Made by a program: the position numbers and the translations under genes
Shown: positions 42,735 to 52,544 of the stretch, one piece after another
Layout of the letters: every line of letters starts with the position of its first letter
Numbering within the stretch: the first letter of the stretch is position 1
NCBI RefSeq assembly: GCF_030551255.1
Contig: NZ_CP130630.1
Location: 10,911,001 to 10,975,000 of the forward strand
Source of the DNA: Streptomyces sp. NL15-2K
GTDB taxonomy: Bacteria > Actinomycetota > Actinomycetes > Streptomycetales > Streptomycetaceae
DNA: 64,000 nucleotides
Direction: 5' to 3'
Notes under the pieces: model-generated
The model's database searches: none
Told to the model about the DNA's origin: nothing
What the model saw: only the letters and a program-made list of their open reading frames with translations

Positions 42735-43735
42735 GCCTGCCGTACCTCCTGGATCGTCACGGGGCGGTGCTCCTGAAGCGACAGTGTGCACGCGTCCGCG
42801 ATCCAGCCCGCCTCCAGGGCGTCCTCGATCGTGCACGGGGAGGGCCGGGTGCCGGCCACGACCTCGGTGAACGCGGTGAGTTCGGCGCGGTAGGCCTCGG
42901 TGAAGCGGTCCATGAAGAAGTCGTGCGGGGTGCCCGCCGGGAAGGTCACCCCGGGCTCCACGGAGCGCAGCGGCAGCTTGTCCTCCAGACCGACGGCGAT
43001 GGAGTCCGTGAAGCCGTGGATCTCCATACGGACGTCGTAACCCCGGGCGTTGTGGCGGGAGTTGGAGATCACCGCGATGGTGCCGTCGTCGAGGGTGAGG
43101 AGCGCGCCGGTGGTGTCGGCGTCGCCCGCCTCCTTGATGTACTCCGCGCCGCGGTTGCCGCCGACGGCGTACACCTCGGTCACCTCGCGGCCGGTCACCC
43201 AGCGGATGATGTCGAAGTCGTGCACCGAGCAGTCCCGGAAGATGCCCCCGGACGCGGCGATGTACGCGGCCGGCGGCGGCGCCGGGTCCAGCGTGGTCGA
43301 CCGTACGGTGTGCAGCTTGCCCAGCTCACCGCTCCGCACGGCGGCCCGGGCGGCGACGAAACCGGCGTCGAAGCGGCGGTTGTAGCCGATCTGGATCGGC
43401 ACGCCCCTGCCCTCGACGGCCTTGAGCACCTCCACACCCTCGGTCATGGTCTTGGCGACGGGCTTCTCACAGAAGACGGGGATGCCCGCCTCGACCCCGG
43501 CAAGGATCAGCCCGGGGTGGGCGTCCGTCGCCGCCGCGACCACGATGCCGTCCACCCCGGCGGCCAGCAGGGCCTCGGGCGAGTCCACGACCTCGCCGCC
43601 GAACCGCTCCGCGGCGGTCTTGGCGGCGTCCGCGAACGGGTCGGTGAGCACGAGCGACTCGACCGCGTCGAGTCCGGAGAGGGTCTCGGCGTGGAAGGCG
43701 CCGATGCGGCCGAGGCCGAGGATTCCGATACGCAT
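42731..43735 (-). CDS. Gfo/Idh/MocA oxidoreductase, IolG-like
   Basis: A 334-residue enzyme close to inositol 2-dehydrogenases: RIGILGLGRIGAFHAETL at the N-terminus, PVFCEKPVAKTMTEG with the catalytic Lys, IQIGYNRRFDAGF, and GGIFRDCSVHDFDIIRWVTGREV with the Asp and His of the active site. The last segment is diagnostic of IolG. Together with the downstream Gfo/Idh gene it may interconvert inositol stereoisomers through keto intermediates. ATG at 43733-43735 has GCGGAG upstream. Confidence 0.85.
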   Translation of the reverse strand: MRIGILGLGRIGAFHAETLSGLDAVESLVLTDPFADAAKTAAERFGGEVVDSPEALLAAGVDGIVVAAATDAHPGLILAGVEAGIPVFCEKPVAKTMTEGVEVLKAVEGRGVPIQIGYNRRFDAGFVAARAAVRSGELGKLHTVRSTTLDPAPPPAAYIAASGGIFRDCSVHDFDIIRWVTGREVTEVYAVGGNRGAEYIKEAGDADTTGALLTLDDGTIAVISNSRHNARGYDVRMEIHGFTDSIAVGLEDKLPLRSVEPGVTFPAGTPHDFFMDRFTEAYRAELTAFTEVVAGTRPSPCTIEDALEAGWIADACTLSLQEHRPVTIQEVRQA

Positions 43736-43774
43736 GAGCTCCGCTGCTTTCCTGTGTGTGGTTGCTGTCCGTTG

Positions 43775-43837
43775 CTGGGGCTGCGCCCCAGACCCCGATC
43801 GCCCTTCGGGCTCGTCCTCAAGCGCCGGACGGGCTTG
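43775..43837. repeat. Streptomyces-type intergenic palindromic repeat
   Basis: CTGGGGCTGCGCCCCAG forms a 7-bp stem with a 3-base loop, followed by GCCCTTCGGGC and a segment CAAGCGCCGGACGGGC. Elements of the form 'GGGGCTGCGCCCC...CGCCGGACGGGC' are frequent between genes in Streptomyces (from memory of the genus). It fills most of the 113-bp gap between the SDR and the IolG-like gene and may attenuate or stabilise the operon mRNA. Confidence 0.7.
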
Positions 43838-43848
43838 TATTGCTGAGC

Positions 43849-44625
43849 TCAGTCCAACCCGCCCAGGACGTTCTGGTCCCAGTCGATCACCGAACCGGTG
43901 ACCACGCCGGACCGGTCCGACAGCAGAAAGACGACGAAGTCGGCGATCTCGTCCGGCTGGCCCAGCTTGCCCATCGGCAGCCGGGCGGCCGCCTGCTCAC
44001 GCCAGTCGTCCCCCGCGCCGTGGAAGGCCTTCTGCGTCGCGTCCTCGCCCTCGGTCGCGGTCCAGCCGATGTTCAGGCCGTTGATGCGGACCCGGTCGAA
44101 GCGGTGCGCGTGCGCCGCGTTGCGGGTCAGGCCGACGAGCCCGGCCTTGGCGGCGACGTACGGGGCCAGGAACGACTGCCCGCCGTGCGCCGAGGACGTG
44201 ATGATGTTGACGACCGTGCCCGGCTCCTTCCGCGCCACCATGTCCGCGACGGCGGCCTGCATGGCGAAGAACGGCGCCTTGAGGTTGATCGCGATGTGCT
44301 GGTCGAACAGCTCGGGCGTGGTGTCGAGCAGCGTGCCCCGGGAGGTGAGGCCCGCCGAGTTGACCAGGCAGTCGATCCGGCCGTAGGCGTCGACCACCTC
44401 GGCCACGGAGGCCTTGGCCTGCTCGGCGTCCGCCAGGTCGGCCTGAACGAACATCGCCTTGCCGCCGGACGCGGCCAGCTCGGCCACGAGCGCCTCGCCC
44501 GGCTCCGGGCGCCGCCCGGTGACGGCGACCCGCGCCCCCTCGCGGACCGCGGCCCGGGCGATCGCCGCGCCCACACCCTGGCTGCCGCCGTTGACGAGGA
44601 CGACCTTGTCGTCGAGAAGTCCCAT
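43849..44625 (-). CDS. Short-chain dehydrogenase/reductase
   Basis: A 258-residue classical SDR. The cofactor motif is VVLVNGGSQGVGAAIARAA, the NAG motif reads NSAG, and the active site has SS upstream of YVAAK (Tyr and Lys, with Ser in the IITSSAHGG run). It ends with GSVIDWDQNVLGG, the usual C-terminal strand. The ATG at 44623-44625 is preferred to a TTG nine bases earlier, which is too close to AAAGGG. It lies 15 bases after the dioxygenase stop, so substrate is probably a sugar or cyclitol of that pathway. Confidence 0.88.
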   Translation of the reverse strand: MGLLDDKVVLVNGGSQGVGAAIARAAVREGARVAVTGRRPEPGEALVAELAASGGKAMFVQADLADAEQAKASVAEVVDAYGRIDCLVNSAGLTSRGTLLDTTPELFDQHIAINLKAPFFAMQAAVADMVARKEPGTVVNIITSSAHGGQSFLAPYVAAKAGLVGLTRNAAHAHRFDRVRINGLNIGWTATEGEDATQKAFHGAGDDWREQAAARLPMGKLGQPDEIADFVVFLLSDRSGVVTGSVIDWDQNVLGGLD

Positions 44626-44640
44626 GAGTTGCAAGCCCTT

Positions 44641-45804
44641 TCAGCTCTCGCGCCGTACGGTGGCGGCCCGCAGTTCGTCCCGCAGAGCCCGCGGGGTCCA
44701 GTCCTCGTGCAGCGCCCGCCGTACGACGTCCGCCTGTGAGGGCGGGGCCAGGCCGTCCACCGGCGGGTCACTGTCGAGGTTGGTGGGGAACGGGTAGCCC
44801 TCGGCGCTCGCGGCGATCACATGCTCCAGCCACTCCTCGCCGACGCCCTCGGCCCGGCGCCTGCGCAGCACCGGGAAGACCGCGTTCGCCACCGCCTCCC
44901 GGTCCACCGTCTCCATGGCTCGCCCGAACGCCGAGGACACCTGGAGCAGATTGGCGACGCGCCGCACGTCCAGCGTGCGGTTGGTGCCGGCCGCGTGGAA
45001 CACAGCCGGGTTGAAGAAGACGGCATCACCCTTCGCCAGCGGGAGCTGGACGTGGTGCGCCTTGAAGTACGCCTGGAACTCCGGCAGCCGCCAGGCCAGG
45101 TAGCCGGGCTCGTACGTCTGTGAGTACGGCAGGTAGAGCGTCGGGCCCGACTCGACGGGCATGTCGCAGTGCGCCACCGCGCCCTGGAGCGTGAGCACGG
45201 GGGAGAGGCGGTGCACGTGCGCCGGATAGGCGGCCGCCGCCTCGTTGGAGAGGAACCCCAGGTGGTAGTCGCGGTGCGCGGTCTGCGCGGCGCCGCCCGG
45301 GTTGACCACGTTGACCTGCGAGGTCACCTGGTAGCCGGGCCCCAGCCAGGCGGCCGAGACCAGAGCCAGTACATCGCTCGCGTAGTAGTCGGCGAACACC
45401 TCGGGGTCGTAGAGGGCCGCCTTCTCCAGCGCGTTCCACACCCGGTCGTTCGCGCCCGGGGTGGCGAAGTGGTCACCGGCGTCCGCGCCCGAGGCACGCT
45501 GCTCGCCCATCAGGGCCTCGAAGACGCCGGTGAGCCGGTCGACCGCCGCTTCCGGGAAGGCGCCCCGGAAGACCGCGATGCCGGGTCCGTCGGTGAGCGC
45601 GCGGACCAGTTCGGCCCGCACGTCACGGCCCGCTCCGGCCGCGCGGAGCCGCTCGCTGTCGTAGACGAGGATGTTGCTCTCGACCGTCGAGGCGTGCGGG
45701 TAGGCGGTGATGTCCGTCGTGCGCTCGACGAGCGAGCGGAGGACGCCGAGGTCGCAGTCCTGCTCGGTCAGCCAGGCACGGTGCTGGGCGGCGGTGAGGG
45801 ACAT
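44641..45804 (-). CDS. Phytanoyl-CoA dioxygenase family (Fe(II)/2-oxoglutarate) enzyme
   Basis: A 387-residue PhyH-type protein. The iron facial triad is visible as AHRDYHLGF (His and Asp of HxD) and, about 90 residues on, VFFNPAVFHAAGTNRTLDVRRV (distal His, then Arg for 2-oxoglutarate). The family hydroxylates many small molecules besides phytanoyl-CoA, so the name says little about substrate. It leads the minus-strand operon with an SDR and two Gfo/Idh enzymes, diverging from a LacI gene. A hydroxylated or dealkylated sugar or cyclitol ether is a reasonable substrate guess; it is inference. Confidence 0.85.
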   Translation of the reverse strand: MSLTAAQHRAWLTEQDCDLGVLRSLVERTTDITAYPHASTVESNILVYDSERLRAAGAGRDVRAELVRALTDGPGIAVFRGAFPEAAVDRLTGVFEALMGEQRASGADAGDHFATPGANDRVWNALEKAALYDPEVFADYYASDVLALVSAAWLGPGYQVTSQVNVVNPGGAAQTAHRDYHLGFLSNEAAAAYPAHVHRLSPVLTLQGAVAHCDMPVESGPTLYLPYSQTYEPGYLAWRLPEFQAYFKAHHVQLPLAKGDAVFFNPAVFHAAGTNRTLDVRRVANLLQVSSAFGRAMETVDREAVANAVFPVLRRRRAEGVGEEWLEHVIAASAEGYPFPTNLDSDPPVDGLAPPSQADVVRRALHEDWTPRALRDELRAATVRRES

Positions 45805-45817
45805 CCTCGTCCTCTTT

Positions 45818-45889
45818 CGGTCACGGGGAGCGACACGCTCTCGGTCACAGGGAGCGACGCGCTTGCGGTCACGGGGAGCGACACGGCTC
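45818..45889. promoter_or_regulatory. Three 24-bp direct repeats, probable LacI-family operator array
   Basis: Units of 24 bp begin at 45818, 45842 and 45866, each opening with CGGTCACGGGGAG-type text. Inside each is an inverted repeat: GAGCG-ACA-CGCTC in unit 1, GAGCG-ACG-CGCTT in unit 2, GAGC-GACACG-GCTC in unit 3. They occupy the gap between the dioxygenase start (45804) and the divergent LacI gene (45962). An exact 24-bp period and internal dyads fit a multi-site operator. Confidence 0.65.
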
Positions 45890-45961
45890 TGCCATTCTTG
45901 TCAGCACAAACCCCTCGAACAACCAGCAGCGAGCCATCAAAAACCCCTCAAGGAGCCTGCT

Positions 45962-46987
45962 GTGGGCCATCCCTACCCGATCCGGGAGATCGCACGTCAG
46001 GCGGGCCTGAGCGAGGCCACCGTCGACCGGGTCCTCAACGGCCGGGGCGGGGTGCGCGAGAGCACCGCCCGGGAGGTCCACCAGGCCATCGCCGACCTGG
46101 ACCGGCAGCGCACCCAGGTCCGGCTGGTCGGCCGCACCTTCATGATCGACATCGTGATGCAGACGCCGGAACGGTTCTCCACCGCCGTCCGCGCCGCCCT
46201 GGAGGCCGAACTTCCGGCCCTGCACCCGGCCGTCGTGCGCTCGCGCTTCCACTTCCGGGAGACCGGTCCGGTCCAGGAGCTGACCAGGACGCTGGACCGG
46301 ATAGCCCGGCGCGGCTCGCAGGGCGTGGTCCTCAAGGCCCCGGACGTCCCCGAGGTCACGGCCGCCGTCGACCGGCTCGCCGAGGCGGGCATCCCCGTGG
46401 TGACCCTGGTGACCGACCTGCCCTCCACCGCACGGCTCGCCTACGTCGGCATCGACAACCGGGCGGCGGGCGCGACCGCCGCGTACCTCATGGGCCAGTG
46501 GCTGGGCGAACGCCCCGGCAATGTGCTCACCAGCCTCAGCAGCGGCTTCTTCCGCAACGAGGAGGAGCGCGAGATGGGCTTCCGCAGCGCCATGCGCGCC
46601 CGGCACCCCGATCGCACGCTCGTCGAGATCGCCGAGGGCCAGGGCCTGGACGCCACCCAGTACGACCTCGTCCGGGCCGCGCTGAAGCGTGACCCGGACA
46701 TCCGCGCGGTCTACTCGATCGGCGGCGGCAACATCGCCACCCTGCGCGCCTTCGAGGACGCCGGGCGGGAGTGCGCGGTCTTCGTCGCCCACGACCTCGA
46801 CCACGACAACACCCGGCTGCTGCGCGAGCACCGCCTGTCCGCCGTGCTCCACCACGACCTGCGCCAGGACATGCGCGAGGCCTGCCACATCGTGATGCGC
46901 GCCCACGGCGCCCTGCCGCCCGCGGGACCCACGCTGCCCTCCGCGATCCAGGTCGTGACGCCCTACAACATGCCTACGCCCTTGTGA
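45962..46987 (+). CDS. LacI-family transcriptional regulator
   Basis: A 341-residue LacI-type protein. The N-terminal helix-turn-helix is YPIREIARQAGLSEATVDRVLNGRGGVRE, and the effector domain resembles sugar-binding proteins (DIVMQTPERFSTAVRAALEAEL, VTLVTDLPSTARLAYVGIDNRAAGATAAYLMGQWL, FVAHDLDHDN). Members with a long 'substrate-binding' C-domain bind sugars or cyclitols. Start is GTG at 45962 with AAGGAG six bases upstream; the open frame continues upstream without family sequence. It diverges from the dioxygenase operon and probably controls it through the repeats at 45818-45889. Confidence 0.9.
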   Translation: MGHPYPIREIARQAGLSEATVDRVLNGRGGVRESTAREVHQAIADLDRQRTQVRLVGRTFMIDIVMQTPERFSTAVRAALEAELPALHPAVVRSRFHFRETGPVQELTRTLDRIARRGSQGVVLKAPDVPEVTAAVDRLAEAGIPVVTLVTDLPSTARLAYVGIDNRAAGATAAYLMGQWLGERPGNVLTSLSSGFFRNEEEREMGFRSAMRARHPDRTLVEIAEGQGLDATQYDLVRAALKRDPDIRAVYSIGGGNIATLRAFEDAGRECAVFVAHDLDHDNTRLLREHRLSAVLHHDLRQDMREACHIVMRAHGALPPAGPTLPSAIQVVTPYNMPTPL

Positions 46988-46997
46988 CACCGCATGC

Positions 46998-48158
46998 CTA
47001 CGCCTCTGAGACCTCGACCCAGGCGCCGCTCTCGGTGGACCGCACCATCGCCTCCAGTACGGCGGCACTGTGCACGGCGTCCGCGAGGGTGGCCCCCTGG
47101 GGCTCGCCCTCGGCGATCGAGCGCAGGAAGCGGTATGCCTCGACGACCTTCAGGTCGTCGTAGCCCATGGCGTTCGCCGCGCCCGGCTGGAAGGCCCCGA
47201 ACTCGCCGTCGCCAGGACCGACGTACACCGTGCTGACCGGCTGGTCCTGGTACGTCGTGCCCCGGCTGACGCGCAGCTCGTTCATCCGGCGGAAGTCCCA
47301 GAACACCGCCCCCTTGGTGCCGTGCACCTCGAAGCCGTAGTTGTTCTGCTCGCCCACCGAGACCCGGCAGGCCTCCAGGACGCCGCGCGCGCCGGAGGCG
47401 AAGCGCAGCAGACAGTTGACGTAGTCCTCGTTCTCGACGGGGCCGAGTTCGCCGCCAAAGGCGCGGCTGTGGCCGGCCGTGGCGCCGGTGGGGCGGGCCC
47501 GCTCCGGCAGGAAGATCGCGGTGTCGGCGGTCAGGGACGCGATGTCGCCGAGCAGGTACCGGGCCAGGTCCGCGCCGTGCGAGGCGAGGTCGCCCAGCAC
47601 GCCGCTGCCGCCGCGCTCCCGCTCGTACCGCCAGGTCAGGGCGCCCTCAGGATGCGCCGCGTAGTCGCTGAACAGCCGGATCCGGACGTGCGTGACCGCG
47701 CCCAGGTCGCCGGAGGCGATCAGCTCGCGGGCCGTCTCGACGGCGGGCGCGTTGCGGTAGTTGAAGCCGACGGCGCTCTGGACGCCGGCCTTGGCGACCG
47801 CGTCGGCGACCGCCCGGGCGTCCGCCAGGGTCAGCCCGACCGGCTTCTCGATCCAGATGTGCTTGCCGGCCTCGGCCATCGCGACGCCGATCTCGCGGTG
47901 CAGGAAGTTCGGAGCGGTGATGCTGACCGCCCGCACGCGTGGGTCGGCCGCCACCTCGCGCCAGTCGCGGGTCGTCGAGGCGAAGCCGAACTGCGCGGCG
48001 GCCTCCTCGGCCCGTCCGGGCACCTCCTCGGCGACGGTGACGAGCTTCGGCCGCAGCGGGAGCTTCGGATAGTGGTGCGGGACCCGGGCGTACGCCTGGG
48101 TGTGCACCCGCCCCATCCAGCCGAAACCGACGACGGCGACACCCAGCGCATCCACCAT
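46998..48158 (-). CDS. Gfo/Idh/MocA oxidoreductase
   Basis: A 386-residue oxidoreductase: VAVVGFGWMGRVHTQAY at the N-terminus, HIWIEKPVGLTLADA with the EKP motif, and GGSGVLGDLASHGADLARYLLG at the active site (Asp and His). Length and LGVAVVGFGWMG fit the longer Gfo/Idh group that acts on sugars. ATG at 48156-48158 has AAGGGAG upstream and overlaps no other gene. The stop is 10 bases from the end of the first LacI gene. It diverges from the second LacI gene across the operator pair at 48168-48260, so it is probably its target. Confidence 0.88.
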   Translation of the reverse strand: MVDALGVAVVGFGWMGRVHTQAYARVPHHYPKLPLRPKLVTVAEEVPGRAEEAAAQFGFASTTRDWREVAADPRVRAVSITAPNFLHREIGVAMAEAGKHIWIEKPVGLTLADARAVADAVAKAGVQSAVGFNYRNAPAVETARELIASGDLGAVTHVRIRLFSDYAAHPEGALTWRYERERGGSGVLGDLASHGADLARYLLGDIASLTADTAIFLPERARPTGATAGHSRAFGGELGPVENEDYVNCLLRFASGARGVLEACRVSVGEQNNYGFEVHGTKGAVFWDFRRMNELRVSRGTTYQDQPVSTVYVGPGDGEFGAFQPGAANAMGYDDLKVVEAYRFLRSIAEGEPQGATLADAVHSAAVLEAMVRSTESGAWVEVSEA

Positions 48159-48167
48159 GAGCTCCCT

Positions 48168-48179
48168 TGGACCGGTCCA
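48168..48179. promoter_or_regulatory. LacI-type operator 1 (TGGACCGGTCCA)
   Basis: A perfect 12-bp palindrome TGGACCGGTCCA centred on CG, the classic LacI/GalR-family layout. It lies 10 bp upstream of the Gfo/Idh start codon at 48158, close to its ribosome binding site. A related copy is at 48249-48260. Confidence 0.75.
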
Positions 48180-48248
48180 TTCCTTGTCCAAGCCACCCTG
48201 AGCGGCATCATGCCAGGTGTCAACCCTTTGACAGGCCCGCGGAACTCA

Positions 48249-48260
48249 TGGAACGGTCCA
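48249..48260. promoter_or_regulatory. LacI-type operator 2 (TGGAACGGTCCA)
   Basis: A one-mismatch copy of the palindrome at 48168, three bases before the LacI start codon at 48264. The centres are 81 bp apart. A site overlapping its own translation start points to autoregulation, and pairing with site 1 could allow looping over the divergent promoters. Between the two, TGTCAACCCTTTGACA (48219-48234) forms a further dyad that may belong to the promoters. Confidence 0.7.
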
Positions 48261-48263
48261 TCC

Positions 48264-49412
48264 ATGAGGCAGCCGACGATCCGGGACGTGGCCGAGCGGG
48301 CCGGTGTCTCCAAGTCGCTGGTCTCGCTGGTGCTGCGCGGCTCCGACCAGGTACGGCCGGAGAAGCGGGAGGCCGTACTGAGGGCTGTGCGGGAACTCGG
48401 CTACCGGCCCAACGCTGCCGCGCGCAGCCTCAGCGAGCAGCGCACCCGCACCGTCGGCGTGCTCCTGAACGACCTGCGCAACCCGTGGTTCGTCGACCTG
48501 CTCGACGGCCTGAACCCGCCGCTGCACGAGCACGGCCTGCACATGCTGCTGGGCGACGCCCGCCTCAACCGCCGCACCGGCCAGGACCTCGCCCGGCCCT
48601 TCCTGGACCTCCAGGTCGACGGACTGGTCGTGGTCGGCACCCTGCCCGACCCCGCCGCCCTCGGCGCGGTCGCCGCACGCATACCGGTCGTGGTCGCGGG
48701 CGCCCGCGAGGCGGTGCCGCCCGGCGTGGACGTCGTCGCGGGCGACGACGAGAAGGGGGCGCGGCTGGTCACCGAGCACCTGATCGGCCTCGGGCACAGC
48801 CGGATCGCGCACCTCGCGGGGTACGGAGCCGTCGGCGACCTGCGCCGGCACAGCTTCGAGGCGGCCATGCGCGCCCACGGCCTCGCGGACCGGGCGCTCG
48901 TCGAACCCACCGACATGACGGAGGAGGGCGGCTTTCGCACCGCAGTCCGGCTGCTGAGCCGCCCCGAACGGCCCACCGCCCTGGTCGCCGTCAACGACAT
49001 CGCCGCCGTCGGCGCGCTGTCGGCCGCCGAGGAGCTGGGCCTGCGCGTCCCCCACGACCTGTCCGTCACGGGATACGACAACACGAGCATCTCCCGGCTG
49101 CGCCACCTGTGGCTCACCACCGTCGACAACGCCGGCCACGAGGTCGGCCGCCGCGCCGCCCGCCGCCTCCTCGACCGCTTCGCGGGACACGGGGGAGAGG
49201 GCCGAGTCGAACTCGCCATGCCGACCCTGGAGATCCGGGGGACGACGGGGGCGCCGCGCGGGGATGGAGACGGCAGACCCGGGCGGGATCCAGCCGGTGC
49301 GCACGGCGGTCGGGCGGGGATGCCCGCAGGCGGTCGTGCGGGGATGCCCGCACCGGGCGGTCAGGTGGGCGCGCCCGCGCCCGGTGGTCGTGCGGGGCCG
49401 CCCCGTACTTGA
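48264..49412 (+). CDS. LacI-family regulator with repeat-encoded C-terminal extension
   Basis: A 382-residue LacI/GalR-type repressor. The DNA-binding part is TIRDVAERAGVSKSLVSLVLRGSDQVRPEKREAVLRAVRELGYRPNAAARSLSEQRT, and the effector part has TRTVGVLLNDLRNPWFVDLLDGL, VAVNDIAAVGALSAAEELGLRVPHDLSVTGYDNTSISR and ends normally near LEIRGTTG. The last 45 or so codons (GGRAGMPAPGGQVGAPAPGG) come from the 27-bp tandem array at 49298-49990 and are not part of the family fold. ATG at 48264 is the family start; operator 2 lies three bases before it. Confidence 0.9.
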   Translation: MRQPTIRDVAERAGVSKSLVSLVLRGSDQVRPEKREAVLRAVRELGYRPNAAARSLSEQRTRTVGVLLNDLRNPWFVDLLDGLNPPLHEHGLHMLLGDARLNRRTGQDLARPFLDLQVDGLVVVGTLPDPAALGAVAARIPVVVAGAREAVPPGVDVVAGDDEKGARLVTEHLIGLGHSRIAHLAGYGAVGDLRRHSFEAAMRAHGLADRALVEPTDMTEEGGFRTAVRLLSRPERPTALVAVNDIAAVGALSAAEELGLRVPHDLSVTGYDNTSISRLRHLWLTTVDNAGHEVGRRAARRLLDRFAGHGGEGRVELAMPTLEIRGTTGAPRGDGDGRPGRDPAGAHGGRAGMPAGGRAGMPAPGGQVGAPAPGGRAGPPRT

Positions 49413-49990
49413 CGGCCGTGGGGGGACGCCCGCGCCTGGCGGCTGTGCGGGGACGCCCGTACCCGGCGGTCACGGGCCCGCCCGCTCCCGACGGCCGCGC
49501 GGGGGTCCCCGCACCCGGCGGTCGTGCGGGGACCCCCGTATCTGACGGCCGTGTGGACCGGCAGACTCCCCGCCGTGCGCCCGGGCCTGACGTCCGCCCC
49601 TGGCGGTTATGCCCGGGCCTGACGTCCGCCCCTGGCGGTTATGTGGGCGCGTCCGCGCCCGGTGGTCGTGCGGGGCCGCCTCGTACCTGACAGCCGTGTG
49701 GGGACGTCCGCGCCCGGTGGTCACGTGGGCGCGTCCGCCCCTGGCGGTTATGCGGGACGTCCGCACCCGGCGGTCAGGCGGAACCCCCGTACCTGACGGC
49801 CGCATGGGGGCACCTGCACCTGGCGGTTATCCCGGGATGTTCGCACCCGGCGGTCAGGCGGAACCCCCGTATCTGACGGCCGTGTGGGGACGCCCGCACC
49901 CCGCGCTCACGCGGGCCCGTCCGCACCCGGCGCTCAAGCGGGCCCGCCCGCACCTGGCGACCAACGAGTCCGCCCGCACCCGGCCCCGCG
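49298..49990. repeat. Degenerate 27-bp tandem array (about 25 units)
   Basis: From about 49298 to 49990 the sequence is a run of imperfect units of 27 bp (occasionally 24-26), each with a GGCGGTC- or GACGGCC-type core, then GTGCGGGGACG or a variant, then CCCGCACC or CCCGTATCT. Example core positions: 49330, 49357, 49384, 49412, 49439, 49466, 49491, 49518, 49545. A 27-bp period is nine codons, so frames through it read as nonapeptides (GGRAGMPAP). Units are too diverged and too short for a CRISPR, and no spacers are seen. The start lies inside the second LacI gene. Confidence 0.8.
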
Positions 49991-50015
49991 GGCACGTCGG
50001 GGTCCGGCGCTGAGC

Positions 50016-50568
50016 GTCGTTGGCCTTGGCCTTGGCCGAGGTGCGAGGGCGCCGCTCACCGAAACGTGGCCGTTGATCACCATGGCCCGGGCGGCGTCTG
50101 TCCCACCAGGGGCGTCCGCCTGGGAACGGACATCGACGGTGCGGTCGAGAGGCATGCGGCAGGCAGGTCGTGTCCGATCCCGTCGGCCGTCCGTGCCCGG
50201 TCGGGACCACGACGCCTGGGAGTGCCTGTTCGGGGTACGCGGGACGGGCGATGTGGAACGACCTCTCTTCGCCGACCGCGGGCTGCCGGACGACGTCTCG
50301 GATCCGGTACGGGAGACGGGCGTCGGCGACCACCGGCACGGCCACACCCACGCCACTCGGCCCGAGGTCCGGGCCCGCCCGGTCGCGGGCGGTTCGCCGG
50401 GAGACGGGCGACGACGGCCGACCCGCCCAGGTTCGTGTCCTATCGGCGACGCCCCGCTCGGCAGAGGCTGTCCGGGCCACGACGCGCGAGTTCGCGACCG
50501 GCCTCGGGGCCGACGCCGTACGTCTGCCGCCCGGTTCGGCTGACCGGTGTACCGGGGAAGGAGCGCGC
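50016..50568. other. No supported gene between the 27-bp array and the dioxygenase
   Basis: About 550 bp with several overlapping open frames on both strands, none with recognisable domains, a good start or the expected codon bias. It may hold the dioxygenase promoter and decayed coding sequence. Nothing more specific could be supported. Confidence 0.5.
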
Positions 50569-51440
50569 ATGATCAGCCACGCCACCGACGCCACCGACAG
50601 CACGGTCACGGACGAGGCGCTGCGCAGTCTGAGCGGCACCGCCGACCCGCGCCTGCGCGACCTGCTGACCGCACTGATCCGCCATCTGCACGCCTTCGCC
50701 CGCGAGACCCGGCTGACCCGGGAGGAATGGGAGCGGGCGATCGGTTTCCTGACGGCGACCGGACAGGCCTGCACGGACACCCGGCAGGAGTTCATCCTCC
50801 TGTCGGACGTGCTCGGACTGTCGATGCTCGTCGAGGAGATCAACGGCCACCAGGTCCCCGGTGCCACCGAGTCGACCGTCCTCGGCCCGTTCCACATGAC
50901 CGCGTCCCCGGCCCGCGAACTCGGCGCGACCATCGACCTGGTGGGCGACGGCGAACCGTGCGTGGTCAGCGGCCGGGTCCTGTCCCAGGACGGCACCCCG
51001 CTGCCCGGCGCCACCGTCGACGTCTGGCAGGCCGACCGGCACGGCTTCTACGACGTCCAGCGCCCCGACGTCCAGCCCCCCGGCAACGGCCGCGGCCTGT
51101 TCACCGCGGACCCGGAAGGCCGCTTCCGATTCCGCACCTGCGTGCCGAGCCCGTATCCGATCCCCACCGACGGCCCCGTGGGCGAGCTCCTCGCGGCCAC
51201 CGGACGCCACCCCTACCGGCCCGCCCACATCCACTTCATCGCCTCGGCCGCCGGCCACGCGCCGGTGACCACGCACATCTTCGTCGCGGGCGGTGACTAC
51301 CTCGACTCGGACGCGGTCTTCGCCGTGAAGGACAGCCTCGTACGGGACTTCGCCGAGACCGACGACCCTGTCCTGGCGCAGGAGTGGGGCGTCGCCAACC
51401 CCTTCCGGCACGCACACGTCGACCTCGTACTGGAGCGATC

Positions 51441-51444
<4 letters not shown>
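50569..51444 (+). CDS. Hydroxyquinol/catechol 1,2-dioxygenase (intradiol)
   Basis: A 291-residue intradiol dioxygenase. An N-terminal helical domain of the catechol dioxygenase type (about 30-105, with SDVLGLSMLVEEINGH) is followed by the catalytic beta domain: GATVDVWQADRHGFYDVQ gives one iron Tyr, and YRPAHIHFIASAAGHAPVTTHIFV gives the second Tyr and both His ligands. Such enzymes cleave aromatic 1,2-diols between the hydroxyls using Fe(III). Followed immediately by a maleylacetate reductase, so hydroxyquinol is the likely substrate (product maleylacetate). ATG at 50569 has GGAAGGAG upstream. Confidence 0.9.

Positions 51445-52544
<1,100 letters not shown>

Noticed and set aside
49298..49990. 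CRISPR array
   Set aside because: Units are contiguous, diverged and without unique spacers, and no cas genes are near.
49884..50543. Open frames between the 27-bp array and the dioxygenase
   Set aside because: No domain, no convincing start, and they begin within the repeat array.
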